From DASWVC01 sp036401335 (lineage in GTDB: Bacteria > Verrucomicrobiota > Verrucomicrobiia > Chthoniobacterales > JAFAMB01), in the NCBI GenBank assembly GCA_036401335.1, contig DASWVC010000230.1:1-5296 (forward strand): DNA of 5,296 bases, in the 5' to 3' direction. Under the pieces are notes generated by a model. That model saw only the letters and a program-made list of their open reading frames with translations, was not told the DNA's origin and made no database searches. Made by a program: the position numbers and the translations under genes. Positions 1 to 5,296 of this stretch are shown one piece after another. Numbering within the stretch: position 1 is the first letter of the stretch; every line of letters starts with the position of its first letter.

Positions 1-222
1 ATTGGAAACCTGACCCGCGACCCTGAAATCCGCCACACGCCCAAAGGGACGGCGGTGGCCGAACTCGGCCTCGCCGTCAACCGCGTGATCCCCGCCGACG
101 AGGGCGGGGAAAAACGCGAAGAAGTCACCTTTGTGGACGTCACCGTGTGGGCGAAACAGGCCGAGGTGGCTCAGCAAATTGCCGCGCGTTCGACCAGGCG
201 CGCTTCGGCCTGGCGGCTGTGA
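1..222 (+). pseudogene. ssb: Single-stranded DNA-binding protein (SSB), 5' cut by window edge and 3' end replaced
   Basis: Reading from base 1 gives a partial OB-fold SSB, the protein that coats single-stranded DNA in replication and repair. It begins inside the conserved first strand (IGNLTRDPEIRHTPKGTAVA), continues through AVNRV, and reaches EEVTFVDVTVWAKQAEVAQQ at residues 40-59. All of these are strong SSB signatures. The usual continuation (a Tyr-Leu-x-Lys-Gly-type turn, the rest of the OB fold, then a Gly/Pro-rich tail with an acidic tip) is absent. After residue 59 (base 177) the frame runs through 14 unrelated residues rich in Arg and Ala to TGA at 220-222. The gene is therefore truncated within the DNA-binding domain and is unlikely to work. 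Its true start lies left of the window. The family call is firm. Whether the truncation is natural or an assembly join cannot be decided here. Confidence 0.82.
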
Positions 223-353
223 GCCAGTTTCTCCACGTCGGCACGCTCGGAGGCGTCCACCTCCCGCAACGCAAACACCTTCCGAAACCCCGGGGTTTTC
301 ACCCCAGAGTTTAGCGCATAAACTTGCCGGATGCACCACTTAGCCATTTGCAT
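171..353 (-). pseudogene. N-terminal fragment of an IS630-type (winged-helix) transposase-like protein
   Basis: This 60-codon minus-strand frame starts at ATG 353 with a strong Shine-Dalgarno sequence just upstream. Residues from about 28 to 58 (VFALREVDASERADVEKL, then AHSRQAEARLVERA) resemble the opening helices of IS630-family transposases and related HTH proteins. In those, a 'ser/asp-x-x-x-arg-x-x-leu-glu-x-leu' helix is followed by an 'SR-x-x-x-x-RLVxRARI' helix. The similarity stops at VERA, exactly where the plus-strand ssb similarity ends. Only three residues (A-I-C) follow before a stop that lies inside the ssb sequence. The remaining several hundred residues, including the DDE catalytic core, are absent, so the fragment cannot be an active transposase. 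Family assignment is by eye from a short stretch. The alternative is an intact but unknown 60-residue protein. It sits 58 bases downstream of the isochorismatase-like gene on the same strand. Confidence 0.45.
174..186. other. Junction between the ssb fragment and the transposase-like fragment
   Basis: Plus-strand SSB similarity ends with the CAG CAA codons (172-177). Minus-strand transposase-like similarity ends at the Ala codon occupying 185-183. The changeover is therefore confined to a few bases around 178-182. Two oppositely oriented coding regions, each missing its 3' part, abut here with no spacer. No target-site duplication or full terminal inverted repeat can be recognised beside it. 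Confidence 0.5.
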
Positions 354-358
354 TATGT

Positions 359-367
359 CCCCTCCCT
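359..367 (-). promoter_or_regulatory. Shine-Dalgarno for the transposase-like fragment
   Basis: The minus strand reads AGGGAGGGG, then five bases (ACATA), then ATG at 353. This is the best ribosome binding site in the window and is the main reason to accept 353 as a real start. No convincing terminator stem is seen in the 58 bases between the isochorismatase-like gene and this start. Confidence 0.55.
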
Positions 368-411
368 GCCCGCGAACACGTCGCTCGGTATCTTCCGATC
401 AATTTGGAGTG

Positions 412-990
412 TTAGCCCAGCCGGATTTGCTGGAGGATAGCAAACATCTGTTTCCCGCGGTCCGTTGTGAAGTCCGGCTCTAAAGCAGTGGCGATGGTGA
501 CTGTTGATGTCACCTCACCGCCGTATGCTTCGATCTGGCGCAGAGCCGCCCCTTCGGTGCGTTCCGAAAGGCCGCCGCAAGCGTCCACTGCCACCAACGC
601 GCGGCATCCTGCGTCGATGGCTGCGGTCACGGCATGGAGCACCACGACTTCGGTGGCGAATCCAGCGATCACCAGAGTCTTCCGGCCTAGCCCCGTCAGT
701 ATGGACCGAGTCCTCTCGTCAAGAAATGGGCTCGCGCCGGAGCGGAGCAATTGTGGCGTATCCTCCGCCTCATCGGCCAACTCCGGGATCAGTTCAGGGG
801 ACGCATCCCCTTCGGGAACTACGCTGATCGTCACCGGCAGCGAGAACACCCTGGCCAGTTGCGCTAACACCTTTACCGACTTTCCCAACGCTTTCGGTTC
901 AGTGGTTTTGCTGCGCTTCACAATCTGCTTTTGCAGGTCGGCAAAAAGCAATTGAACATCGGCGGTTTGGAGGTGGCTAGGATTTTGCAT
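412..990 (-). CDS. Isochorismatase-like (YcaC/nicotinamidase fold) hydrolase lacking the canonical Cys
   Basis: This 192-residue protein is of normal length for the cysteine-hydrolase/isochorismatase superfamily, cytoplasmic and without a signal peptide. Visible signatures are the N-terminal Asp on strand 1 (LLFADLQ, D18), the G-x-x-T-E core (IAGFATEVVV, residues 108-117) that normally carries the cis-peptide and nucleophile, and the following A-x-D-A-x-G segment (residues 134-140). In YcaC-like members the core reads TEVCV. Here the Cys position is Val116 (GTG codon), and the position expected for the catalytic Lys appears to be Arg83. Of the D-K-C triad only the Asp is evident. True isochorismatases of the EntB/PhzD type also lack the Cys, so vinyl-ether hydrolysis or a non-catalytic role are both possible. 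The ATG at 990 overlaps the end of the flavoprotein gene by 14 bases, which suggests translational coupling. Only a weak ribosome binding site precedes it. Family call is firm, substrate unknown. Confidence 0.87.
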   Translation of the reverse strand: MQNPSHLQTADVQLLFADLQKQIVKRSKTTEPKALGKSVKVLAQLARVFSLPVTISVVPEGDASPELIPELADEAEDTPQLLRSGASPFLDERTRSILTGLGRKTLVIAGFATEVVVLHAVTAAIDAGCRALVAVDACGGLSERTEGAALRQIEAYGGEVTSTVTIATALEPDFTTDRGKQMFAILQQIRLG

Positions 991-2671
991 CGTAGTCCCC
1001 GGGATGTCCTATCAGGCCATGATCTCCGGCGGCGGGCTCCTTTTCCTGAGGAAACCACTTCCGCAAGTAAGCAACGACTTTTGTGATTTCCCCCGCTCCG
1101 CAGGTCAAGCCCAGGTAGGAATCTGGACGCACCAGGATCAAAACAGGTGAACTGCCGAAGCGGTCAGTGAAATGCTTGCCGGCTGCGGCGTCTGCTTCCG
1201 GCGGCGCGATCTGGTGCAGGCTGACAAATTCAAGCCACGGACCCAGACTCGACTGGAATTCACTCTGCGACTCGACGGAATTATCGTCGTTGACGTAAAG
1301 AAGCGTGAACTTGGTTGGATCGAGGAGGCAGAAAAGGCGCATCTCCCGAGGGCCGTCTGTCTCGGAACTGCCTGGTTTGTTCATCACCCGGAGCAGCACG
1401 TCCGGCAGACGGTCGCCAGCGCGCAGGTCGCCGTGGTGCTCGTGCGTCTCGGACAGCGGGCTCCCCCGATAATTGAGCGCCACTTGGCTCATGCGCGTCG
1501 TGCTCTTTTCCTGCAGGAATTCCGTGCCCACCACCAATGACGCGACGTGGTTGAAGATCGAACGAAAAACCATGTTTTCGGAGCCGATGGCTCCGGTAAG
1601 TCCTTCGGTCTTGGTGAGCACGTCGCGTATAGCTGGGAGACGGTCCTCGCCGTAGGTGTCGAGCAGGGTGGACGACGCTTTGCCGTGCAGCACAAAAGCC
1701 AGCTTCCACGCGAGGTTGATCATGTCCTGGATGCCGGTATTCATGCCCTGCGCCCCCGCCGGGCTGTGGATGTGTGCCGAATCGCCGCCGAGGAATACGT
1801 GCCCTACCCGAAGTCGCTCGATCATCCGGCTATTGATGCGAAACCAACTGCTCCAACTCAGGTCGCGCAACCGCACCGGAATCGTCGAGCGCATGTCGTA
1901 CATCTTTTGGAGTTCCTCCAAGGAGGGCGCGGTATCTTTGCTCGGTTTGCTCAGCGGGTTGCTGGCGATCATGCGGAAATGATGGTTGCCCATCGGGAAC
2001 AAGCCCATGAAGCCGTGCTCGGAGGAAAAGACGTGGAGATTGTCGTCGCTCAGATCCCCGTCGAGGTAAAAATCGCCCAGCGCATAGTCCTCGGCGAGCG
2101 ACTTGCCTTTGAACTCCAGACCCAGGGTGCTGCGCGCGGTGCTGTGCGCACCTTCGGCGCTGACGAGGTACGAAGCCCCCAATGCCTCCAGCGAACCGTC
2201 CGGCCGGCGCAGCGTAGCCGTCACGCCGCCTGCCTGCCCGGGGCGGTCGTGGGACTCCCCCTGAGCGAAGGCGATCATTTCCACGCCCCAGTCAATGGCT
2301 ACGCCTTGCTGCCCAAGGCGCTCGCGCAGGACGCGTTCAGTCTCGGCCTGCGAGATGAAAAGGATGTAGTCATAACGGCTGTCCACGTGCGAAAACTCAA
2401 GTTGGAAAACTCGCTTGCCGCCGCCGTAGACACTTGCCGCAAGGCCCTTGTTCCCCATGCTGACCATCTCATCCGCAAGCCCGCGCTGCTCAAAAAGTTC
2501 GAGAGTCCGAGCCTGTACGCCGATGGCGCGGGAGGTCGTTTCGGGCTTGGTCTTTTTCTCCACCAGCCGCACGGGCACGCCGAAGCGCGCGAGTTCCGTC
2601 GCAGCGGTCATCCCGGTGGGACCCGCCCCGACGATCAGCACGGGCTTTATTTCCGAGGTTGGCATAGGCAT
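977..2671 (-). CDS. FAD-dependent class A aromatic-ring hydroxylase (phenol 2-monooxygenase / PHBH fold)
   Basis: This 564-residue flavoprotein is predicted to use NAD(P)H and O2 to hydroxylate an aromatic or polyketide-like ring in the cytoplasm. The FAD-binding Rossmann motif is VLIVGAGPTG (residues 11-20). The acidic end of strand 2 is LVEKK, followed by the SRAIGVQARTLELF segment (47-60). The mid-domain 'DG' motif appears as AEGAHS (173-178), with Glu for the usual Asp. The second FAD site is FLGGDSAHIHSPAGAQGMNT (293-312), closely matching family consensus. Residues from ~415 to 542 form the thioredoxin-like C-terminal domain of the phenol hydroxylase subgroup, including the VLILVRPDSYLGL strand (510-522). 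ATG 2671 is preferred. The frame stays open to a TTG at 2740, but that would overlap the upstream gene's end and add 23 residues unlike the family. ATG 2665 is equally possible. The gene begins 44 bases after the fusion hydrolase. The exact substrate cannot be inferred. Confidence 0.92.
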   Translation of the reverse strand: MPMPTSEIKPVLIVGAGPTGMTAATELARFGVPVRLVEKKTKPETTSRAIGVQARTLELFEQRGLADEMVSMGNKGLAASVYGGGKRVFQLEFSHVDSRYDYILFISQAETERVLRERLGQQGVAIDWGVEMIAFAQGESHDRPGQAGGVTATLRRPDGSLEALGASYLVSAEGAHSTARSTLGLEFKGKSLAEDYALGDFYLDGDLSDDNLHVFSSEHGFMGLFPMGNHHFRMIASNPLSKPSKDTAPSLEELQKMYDMRSTIPVRLRDLSWSSWFRINSRMIERLRVGHVFLGGDSAHIHSPAGAQGMNTGIQDMINLAWKLAFVLHGKASSTLLDTYGEDRLPAIRDVLTKTEGLTGAIGSENMVFRSIFNHVASLVVGTEFLQEKSTTRMSQVALNYRGSPLSETHEHHGDLRAGDRLPDVLLRVMNKPGSSETDGPREMRLFCLLDPTKFTLLYVNDDNSVESQSEFQSSLGPWLEFVSLHQIAPPEADAAAGKHFTDRFGSSPVLILVRPDSYLGLTCGAGEITKVVAYLRKWFPQEKEPAAGDHGLIGHPGDYDAKS

Positions 2672-2715
2672 TGATTTTCGTGTTCGAGCCTTGAGTGAGA
2701 TGCCCCCCGATTGAG

Positions 2716-4008
2716 TTAGGGCAGGAAGTCTTCGAGCCAAGCCAGCAGTTCAGCGGGTTTCTCCTCAGCCAGCCAGTGGCCACAGTCCGGGATGCTGCCG
2801 CCACGCACGTCATCCGCCACGTTTTGCAACATCGGCACCATGAACTGCCCCATCATCTGATCGCCACCGAGCGCGAGCACAGGCATGGGTAGCTTGTTGC
2901 GAATGCCCGCGAGGTTGTGCTCGATGTCGGTCGGAAAGGCGCGGAACCACTCGAACCCGGCGCTCATGGCTCCCGGCTCGGAATATGCCCGCACGTATTC
3001 GGCGATTTCGGCCTCGGTGATCGCTCCCTTGTTGTGCGCGATGTTGGTGTAAAAAAAGGTCAGGTATTCCCGTTCCCGGCCGGCCGTCAGCCGCTCGGGT
3101 AGTTCGGGCGTTTCCGCCAAGCCGAAGACCCACGAGCGAGGGTCCTTTTGGAACTGGCTCCACATGGGTTCGATGCCCACCAGAAGCCCGTCGAGGATCA
3201 CCAATCGCTCCACCTCGTCGGGATGGGCAGCCGCGTACGCATACGCGACGAGCAGCCCGATGTCGTGACCCAGGATGCGGATGTTCTTGAACCCTAGCGA
3301 CCGCACCAACTGGTGGATGTCCTCGGCCATCGTGCGAGCGTCATAGCCTGCGGCAGGCTCGGGCTTGGACGAGCCACCGGCACCGCGCAGGTCCACCGCG
3401 ATGACCGTGAAGCGTTCCGCGAGCTTTGGCATGATCCGGTGCCAGGAGTACCAGGTCTGGGGCCAGCCATGCACCAGCACCAAAGGTTCGCCGCTCCCGC
3501 CCATGACGTAGTGGATCGACACGCCATTGACCTCGGCAGTCCCCTCACGAAAGCCCCCTGGCACCGGAGCCGCGCCGGGGGAACTCGCCGCCGAAGCCGA
3601 GGCGGGAGAATGGTTCGAGACCTGGGTTTTCTCCGAGGCGTTTTTGACCTGCTCCCAGATTTCCGGTTTCCACTGCACCCATTCGATGACCACCCCATCG
3701 GGGCTGCGTGAGAAAAGATTTCGCCCGGTTGGTCCGGGTGTGATGGGTTGAGTGATTTGGGCACCATCCTTCTCCAGCGCGGCCTGGGTCGCTTCCAGGT
3801 CGTCCACGATCACCGGACCCACCGCGCCGAGAAATGGCTTGATGGACTCGGCCGGACCGGCCAGGAAACAAAATTCACCGAGGGTGGAAACCTCCATGTC
3901 CTTGAACCGCACGCGCAGTTCGGGTTTGCGGCCGACGAAGGGCTGGAGGACGGCCAGGGAGGCGTCCAGGTTTTCGGTGAAGATGCGGGAATAAGTTTTC
4001 AGGATCAT
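2716..4008 (-). CDS. Fusion protein: VOC (glyoxalase-fold) domain + epoxide-hydrolase-like alpha/beta hydrolase
   Basis: This is one uninterrupted 430-residue frame with two domains. Residues ~3-113 form a single VOC module: the vDDLeat helix (68-74), G-x-x-I-x-x-P (82-88), and the diagnostic end GRNLFSRSPDGVVIEW (95-110) with candidate metal ligand E109. An Ala/Ser/Pro-rich linker spans ~120-153. Residues ~154-430 are an alpha/beta hydrolase of the epoxide hydrolase/dehalogenase branch: the HGWP oxyanion loop (180-183), DLRGAGGSSKP, nucleophile Asp249 in GHDIG, a lid at ~275-360 with LPERLTAGRE and EPGAMSAGFEWFRAF, probable acid Asp383, and His411 in DCGHW. The lid has Phe355 where this family usually has a ring-opening Tyr. 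VOC proteins and such hydrolases are usually separate polypeptides, so the fusion is notable. The start is ATG 4008 with only a weak GAAG site upstream. No signal peptide is seen, so it is likely cytoplasmic. It follows the exported hydrolase by 53 bases. Substrate unknown. Confidence 0.9.
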   Translation of the reverse strand: MILKTYSRIFTENLDASLAVLQPFVGRKPELRVRFKDMEVSTLGEFCFLAGPAESIKPFLGAVGPVIVDDLEATQAALEKDGAQITQPITPGPTGRNLFSRSPDGVVIEWVQWKPEIWEQVKNASEKTQVSNHSPASASAASSPGAAPVPGGFREGTAEVNGVSIHYVMGGSGEPLVLVHGWPQTWYSWHRIMPKLAERFTVIAVDLRGAGGSSKPEPAAGYDARTMAEDIHQLVRSLGFKNIRILGHDIGLLVAYAYAAAHPDEVERLVILDGLLVGIEPMWSQFQKDPRSWVFGLAETPELPERLTAGREREYLTFFYTNIAHNKGAITEAEIAEYVRAYSEPGAMSAGFEWFRAFPTDIEHNLAGIRNKLPMPVLALGGDQMMGQFMVPMLQNVADDVRGGSIPDCGHWLAEEKPAELLAWLEDFLP

Positions 4009-4061
4009 AGAAGTTGCTTCGGGTGCTAGGTGGAAAATGGGAGAGGAGTGGTTGGGTAGGG

Positions 4062-5063
4062 TTAGCGGTCGTTCCGTTGGCTTTTCACCGTGCCGTCCAC
4101 CAGCTTGGCCAGTTCCTGGTTGAAGCGGCTTGGATTTTCGTAAAATGGACTGTGCCCAGACTCCGGATAAATCGAGAGTTGAGCGCGGGGGTTGAGGTCG
4201 TGGACCCGTTCGGCCATCTTCGGAAACAAGTGTCGGTCCTTCGCACCGAAGGTCACGAGGAGTGGTCCGTCGAAACGGGAGAGCACCTCGTCGTATCCGG
4301 CGTCGGAAATCTTGCCGACCGATCGCTGCACCACGCGCGGCACCATGCCGTTGAAGGCGAGCATGCGCTTGAATTCGTCAGGAGGAGGCGGACTCGCAAA
4401 ACACCCCTCCAAAAACTCGGCAATTGCTTGGCTGCGGACGGCGAGATCATCGGAGCCTAGTCCTCTGGCAAACTTGATGGCCTCCGGGCGCAGCAAGTCC
4501 GCGCCGAAATGCGTGACCGCATTGACCAGGTTCAAGCCGGCAACCTGTGTGCCGCCGTGCTTCAGTAGGTAATTCAGGATGACGGGACCGCCCAATGACC
4601 AGCCCACGAGCACCGGTCGGCGCAACGCGGCCGCAGCGATGACCGCCGCCACATCGTCGCCCCAGCGCGTGCCATCGGTGTACGCGGCCTCGTCCGTGGG
4701 CTTGTCGCTGTCGCCATGGCCGCGCAGATCGAAGCTGACGAGACGGTAGCCGGCGAGCGCCGGGGCGCGTAATTGACGCTCCCAGATAAGATGGCACTGT
4801 CCCAGACCGTGGATGAGCAGGATTTCCGGGGCTGCCGGGTCGCCTTGAGCTTGAGCCGCCAGCATGAGCCCATTGGGAGTGCGTACCAAGAAGTTCCCCG
4901 CGGGCGGCGAAGTGGCAGTCGACGCGGCGGCGGCGGTCTGCCCGATCAGACGGGAGGCCGTCGAGGCTGCAGCTGCGGCAGCCAGCATTCCACTCAGGAA
5001 AGCGCGGCGGCTAAACATGGATTTACTGTGGGGCTGCATACGTTGTAGGAAAGTCTTCTTCAA
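4062..5063 (-). CDS. Tat-exported alpha/beta hydrolase (Ser-Asp-His type)
   Basis: This 333-residue protein is first in the gene block. The N-terminus carries a twin-arginine signal: SRRAFLSG (18-25), a run of Ala (27-33), then a small-residue stretch to about 50 where a signal peptidase could cut. It should be exported folded to the periplasm. The mature part is a classical alpha/beta hydrolase: LLIHGLG oxyanion loop (82-88), SFDLRGHGDSDKP (110-122), nucleophile Ser156 in GWSLGG, acid Asp276 in FGAKDRHLF, and His304 in ESGHSPF. It resembles the esterase/lactonase/non-haem chloroperoxidase subgroup, so ester, lactone or perhydrolase chemistry is likely; the substrate is unknown. The start chosen is TTG 5063 because it has a GGGAG site four bases upstream. 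ATG 5039 and ATG 5018 also retain the Tat motif but lack a visible ribosome binding site. Its Ser triad differs from the Asp nucleophile of the next gene's hydrolase domain, so the two are not recent duplicates. Confidence 0.88.
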   Translation of the reverse strand: MKKTFLQRMQPHSKSMFSRRAFLSGMLAAAAAASTASRLIGQTAAAASTATSPPAGNFLVRTPNGLMLAAQAQGDPAAPEILLIHGLGQCHLIWERQLRAPALAGYRLVSFDLRGHGDSDKPTDEAAYTDGTRWGDDVAAVIAAAALRRPVLVGWSLGGPVILNYLLKHGGTQVAGLNLVNAVTHFGADLLRPEAIKFARGLGSDDLAVRSQAIAEFLEGCFASPPPPDEFKRMLAFNGMVPRVVQRSVGKISDAGYDEVLSRFDGPLLVTFGAKDRHLFPKMAERVHDLNPRAQLSIYPESGHSPFYENPSRFNQELAKLVDGTVKSQRNDR

Positions 5064-5067
5064 AAGT

Positions 5068-5072
5068 CTCCC
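5068..5072 (-). promoter_or_regulatory. Shine-Dalgarno deciding a TTG start
   Basis: The minus strand reads GGGAG, then four bases (ACTT), then TTG at 5063. The spacing is slightly short, but no comparable purine tract precedes the in-frame ATG codons at 5039 and 5018. This favours the TTG start for the Tat-signal hydrolase. Confidence 0.4.
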
Positions 5073-5230
5073 GCTGTGCGGTCGAGGAGCTGGCGGTTCG
5101 GGGCATTAAATTAGTAATCGATCAACAAGTGCCTATTTTCGATTTCGCGGCGTCGAATCGATGCGGACGTGTAACGACCCGATTTTTTCTCATGGGCTCG
5201 GAGGTGTAGCGAAATCTGCAAAAGATGTGC

Positions 5231-5266
5231 GTGTCACCGCGGAGGTCGATTGGCATTTGGTGACAC
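5231..5266. repeat. Perfect 8-base inverted repeat, candidate operator
   Basis: GTGTCACC at 5231-5238 is matched by its exact reverse complement GGTGACAC at 5259-5266, separated by 20 bases. It lies about 170 bases upstream of the first gene of the block. Arm centres 28 bases apart, close to three helical turns, would suit binding by a dimeric or paired regulator. No T-tract follows the repeat on either strand, so a terminator is unlikely. No regulator gene is in view. Confidence 0.4.
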
Positions 5267-5296
5267 TAACTCAACCGATTTCTGACAATCGCCACC

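Larger units (their letters stand above)
5064..5296. other. Intergenic region, probable leader/control region of the minus-strand gene block
   Basis: No open frame of coding character is visible on either strand in these 233 bases. The region is less GC-rich than the genes, with an AT-rich patch at about 5107-5120 on the approach to the hydrolase start (ACTAATTTAAT on the minus strand). No -35/-10 pair with acceptable spacing could be recognised there. It contains the inverted repeat at 5231-5266 and a six-T run at 5183-5188 without a supporting stem. The minus-strand promoter for the block most likely lies in this region, but this is inferred from gene orientation. Confidence 0.45.

Noticed and set aside
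496..514. Inverted repeat GGTGAC-N7-GTCACC sharing its arms with the upstream inverted repeat
   Set aside because: It lies inside the isochorismatase-like coding sequence, where the codons for the repetitive E-V-T-S-T-V-T stretch explain it. The six-base arms are short enough to occur by chance.
467..955. Plus-strand open frame of 162 codons opposite the isochorismatase-like gene
   Set aside because: Shadow of the minus-strand gene. The translation is Ser/Arg/Ala-rich with no domain signatures.
1547..2674. Long plus-strand open frame of 375 codons opposite the flavoprotein gene
   Set aside because: The opposite strand encodes a protein with unmistakable FAD-binding motifs over the same bases. 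The plus-strand translation has no recognisable domain, and long antisense frames are expected in GC-rich genes.
2672..2740. Upstream extension of the flavoprotein to a TTG start at 2740
   Set aside because: It would overlap the end of the fusion hydrolase gene and add 23 basic residues before the Rossmann motif, which normally lies close to the N-terminus in this family.
5107..5137. Possible sigma-70 promoter on the minus strand (TTGTTG with TAATTT or TTTAAT)
   Set aside because: The spacing between the candidate -35 and -10 elements is only 9-12 bases, too short for a normal promoter.
5183..5188. Run of six T as a possible intrinsic terminator
   Set aside because: No GC-rich stem precedes it on the plus strand, and no convincing stem is present on the other side.
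5234..5296. Minus-strand open frame entering from the right edge and ending at TGA near 5234
   Set aside because: Only about 20 codons are visible with no recognisable motif. It could be the tail of a neighbouring gene, but it cannot be supported.

Overview
The window is GC-rich DNA, most likely from the Verrucomicrobiota or a related soil or water lineage. The evidence is modest: the single-stranded DNA-binding protein (SSB) fragment at the left edge has the wording typical of that group (a TPKGTAVAELGLAVNR-like stretch, then EEVTFVDVT), Shine-Dalgarno sites are weak or absent, and one start appears to be TTG. No rRNA, tRNA, CRISPR array or phage gene is visible.

Left edge (1-411). A 5'-partial ssb gene on the plus strand loses its family similarity abruptly near base 177. 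From there the DNA reads better on the minus strand, as the first ~58 codons of an IS630-type transposase-like ORF (start 353, good ribosome binding site). Two broken genes therefore meet head to head at a junction of a few bases, which suggests an IS-associated deletion or an assembly chimera.

Main block (412-5063). Four minus-strand genes are closely packed and probably co-transcribed. In transcription order they are: (1) an alpha/beta hydrolase with a twin-arginine signal and a Ser-Asp-His triad; (2) a fusion of a VOC (glyoxalase/dioxygenase-fold) domain to an epoxide-hydrolase-like alpha/beta hydrolase with an Asp nucleophile; (3) a class A FAD-dependent aromatic hydroxylase with a thioredoxin-like C-terminal tail; (4) an isochorismatase-like hydrolase that lacks the usual catalytic Cys and probably the Lys. 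Gaps are 53 and 44 bases, and the last two genes overlap by 14 bases. The set looks like a small catabolic or detoxification cassette for an aromatic or otherwise cyclic compound: a periplasmic ester, lactone or peroxide-type hydrolase, cytoplasmic ring hydroxylation by the flavoprotein, and hydrolytic steps by the other two. The substrate cannot be read from the sequence.

Right edge (5064-5296). No convincing gene. This is the likely control region of the cassette. It holds a perfect 8-base inverted repeat (GTGTCACC-N20-GGTGACAC) that could be an operator, but no regulator gene or clear sigma-70 promoter is visible.

The most unusual items are the VOC-hydrolase fusion with an atypical lid, the isochorismatase-fold protein without its nucleophile, and the ssb/transposase junction.
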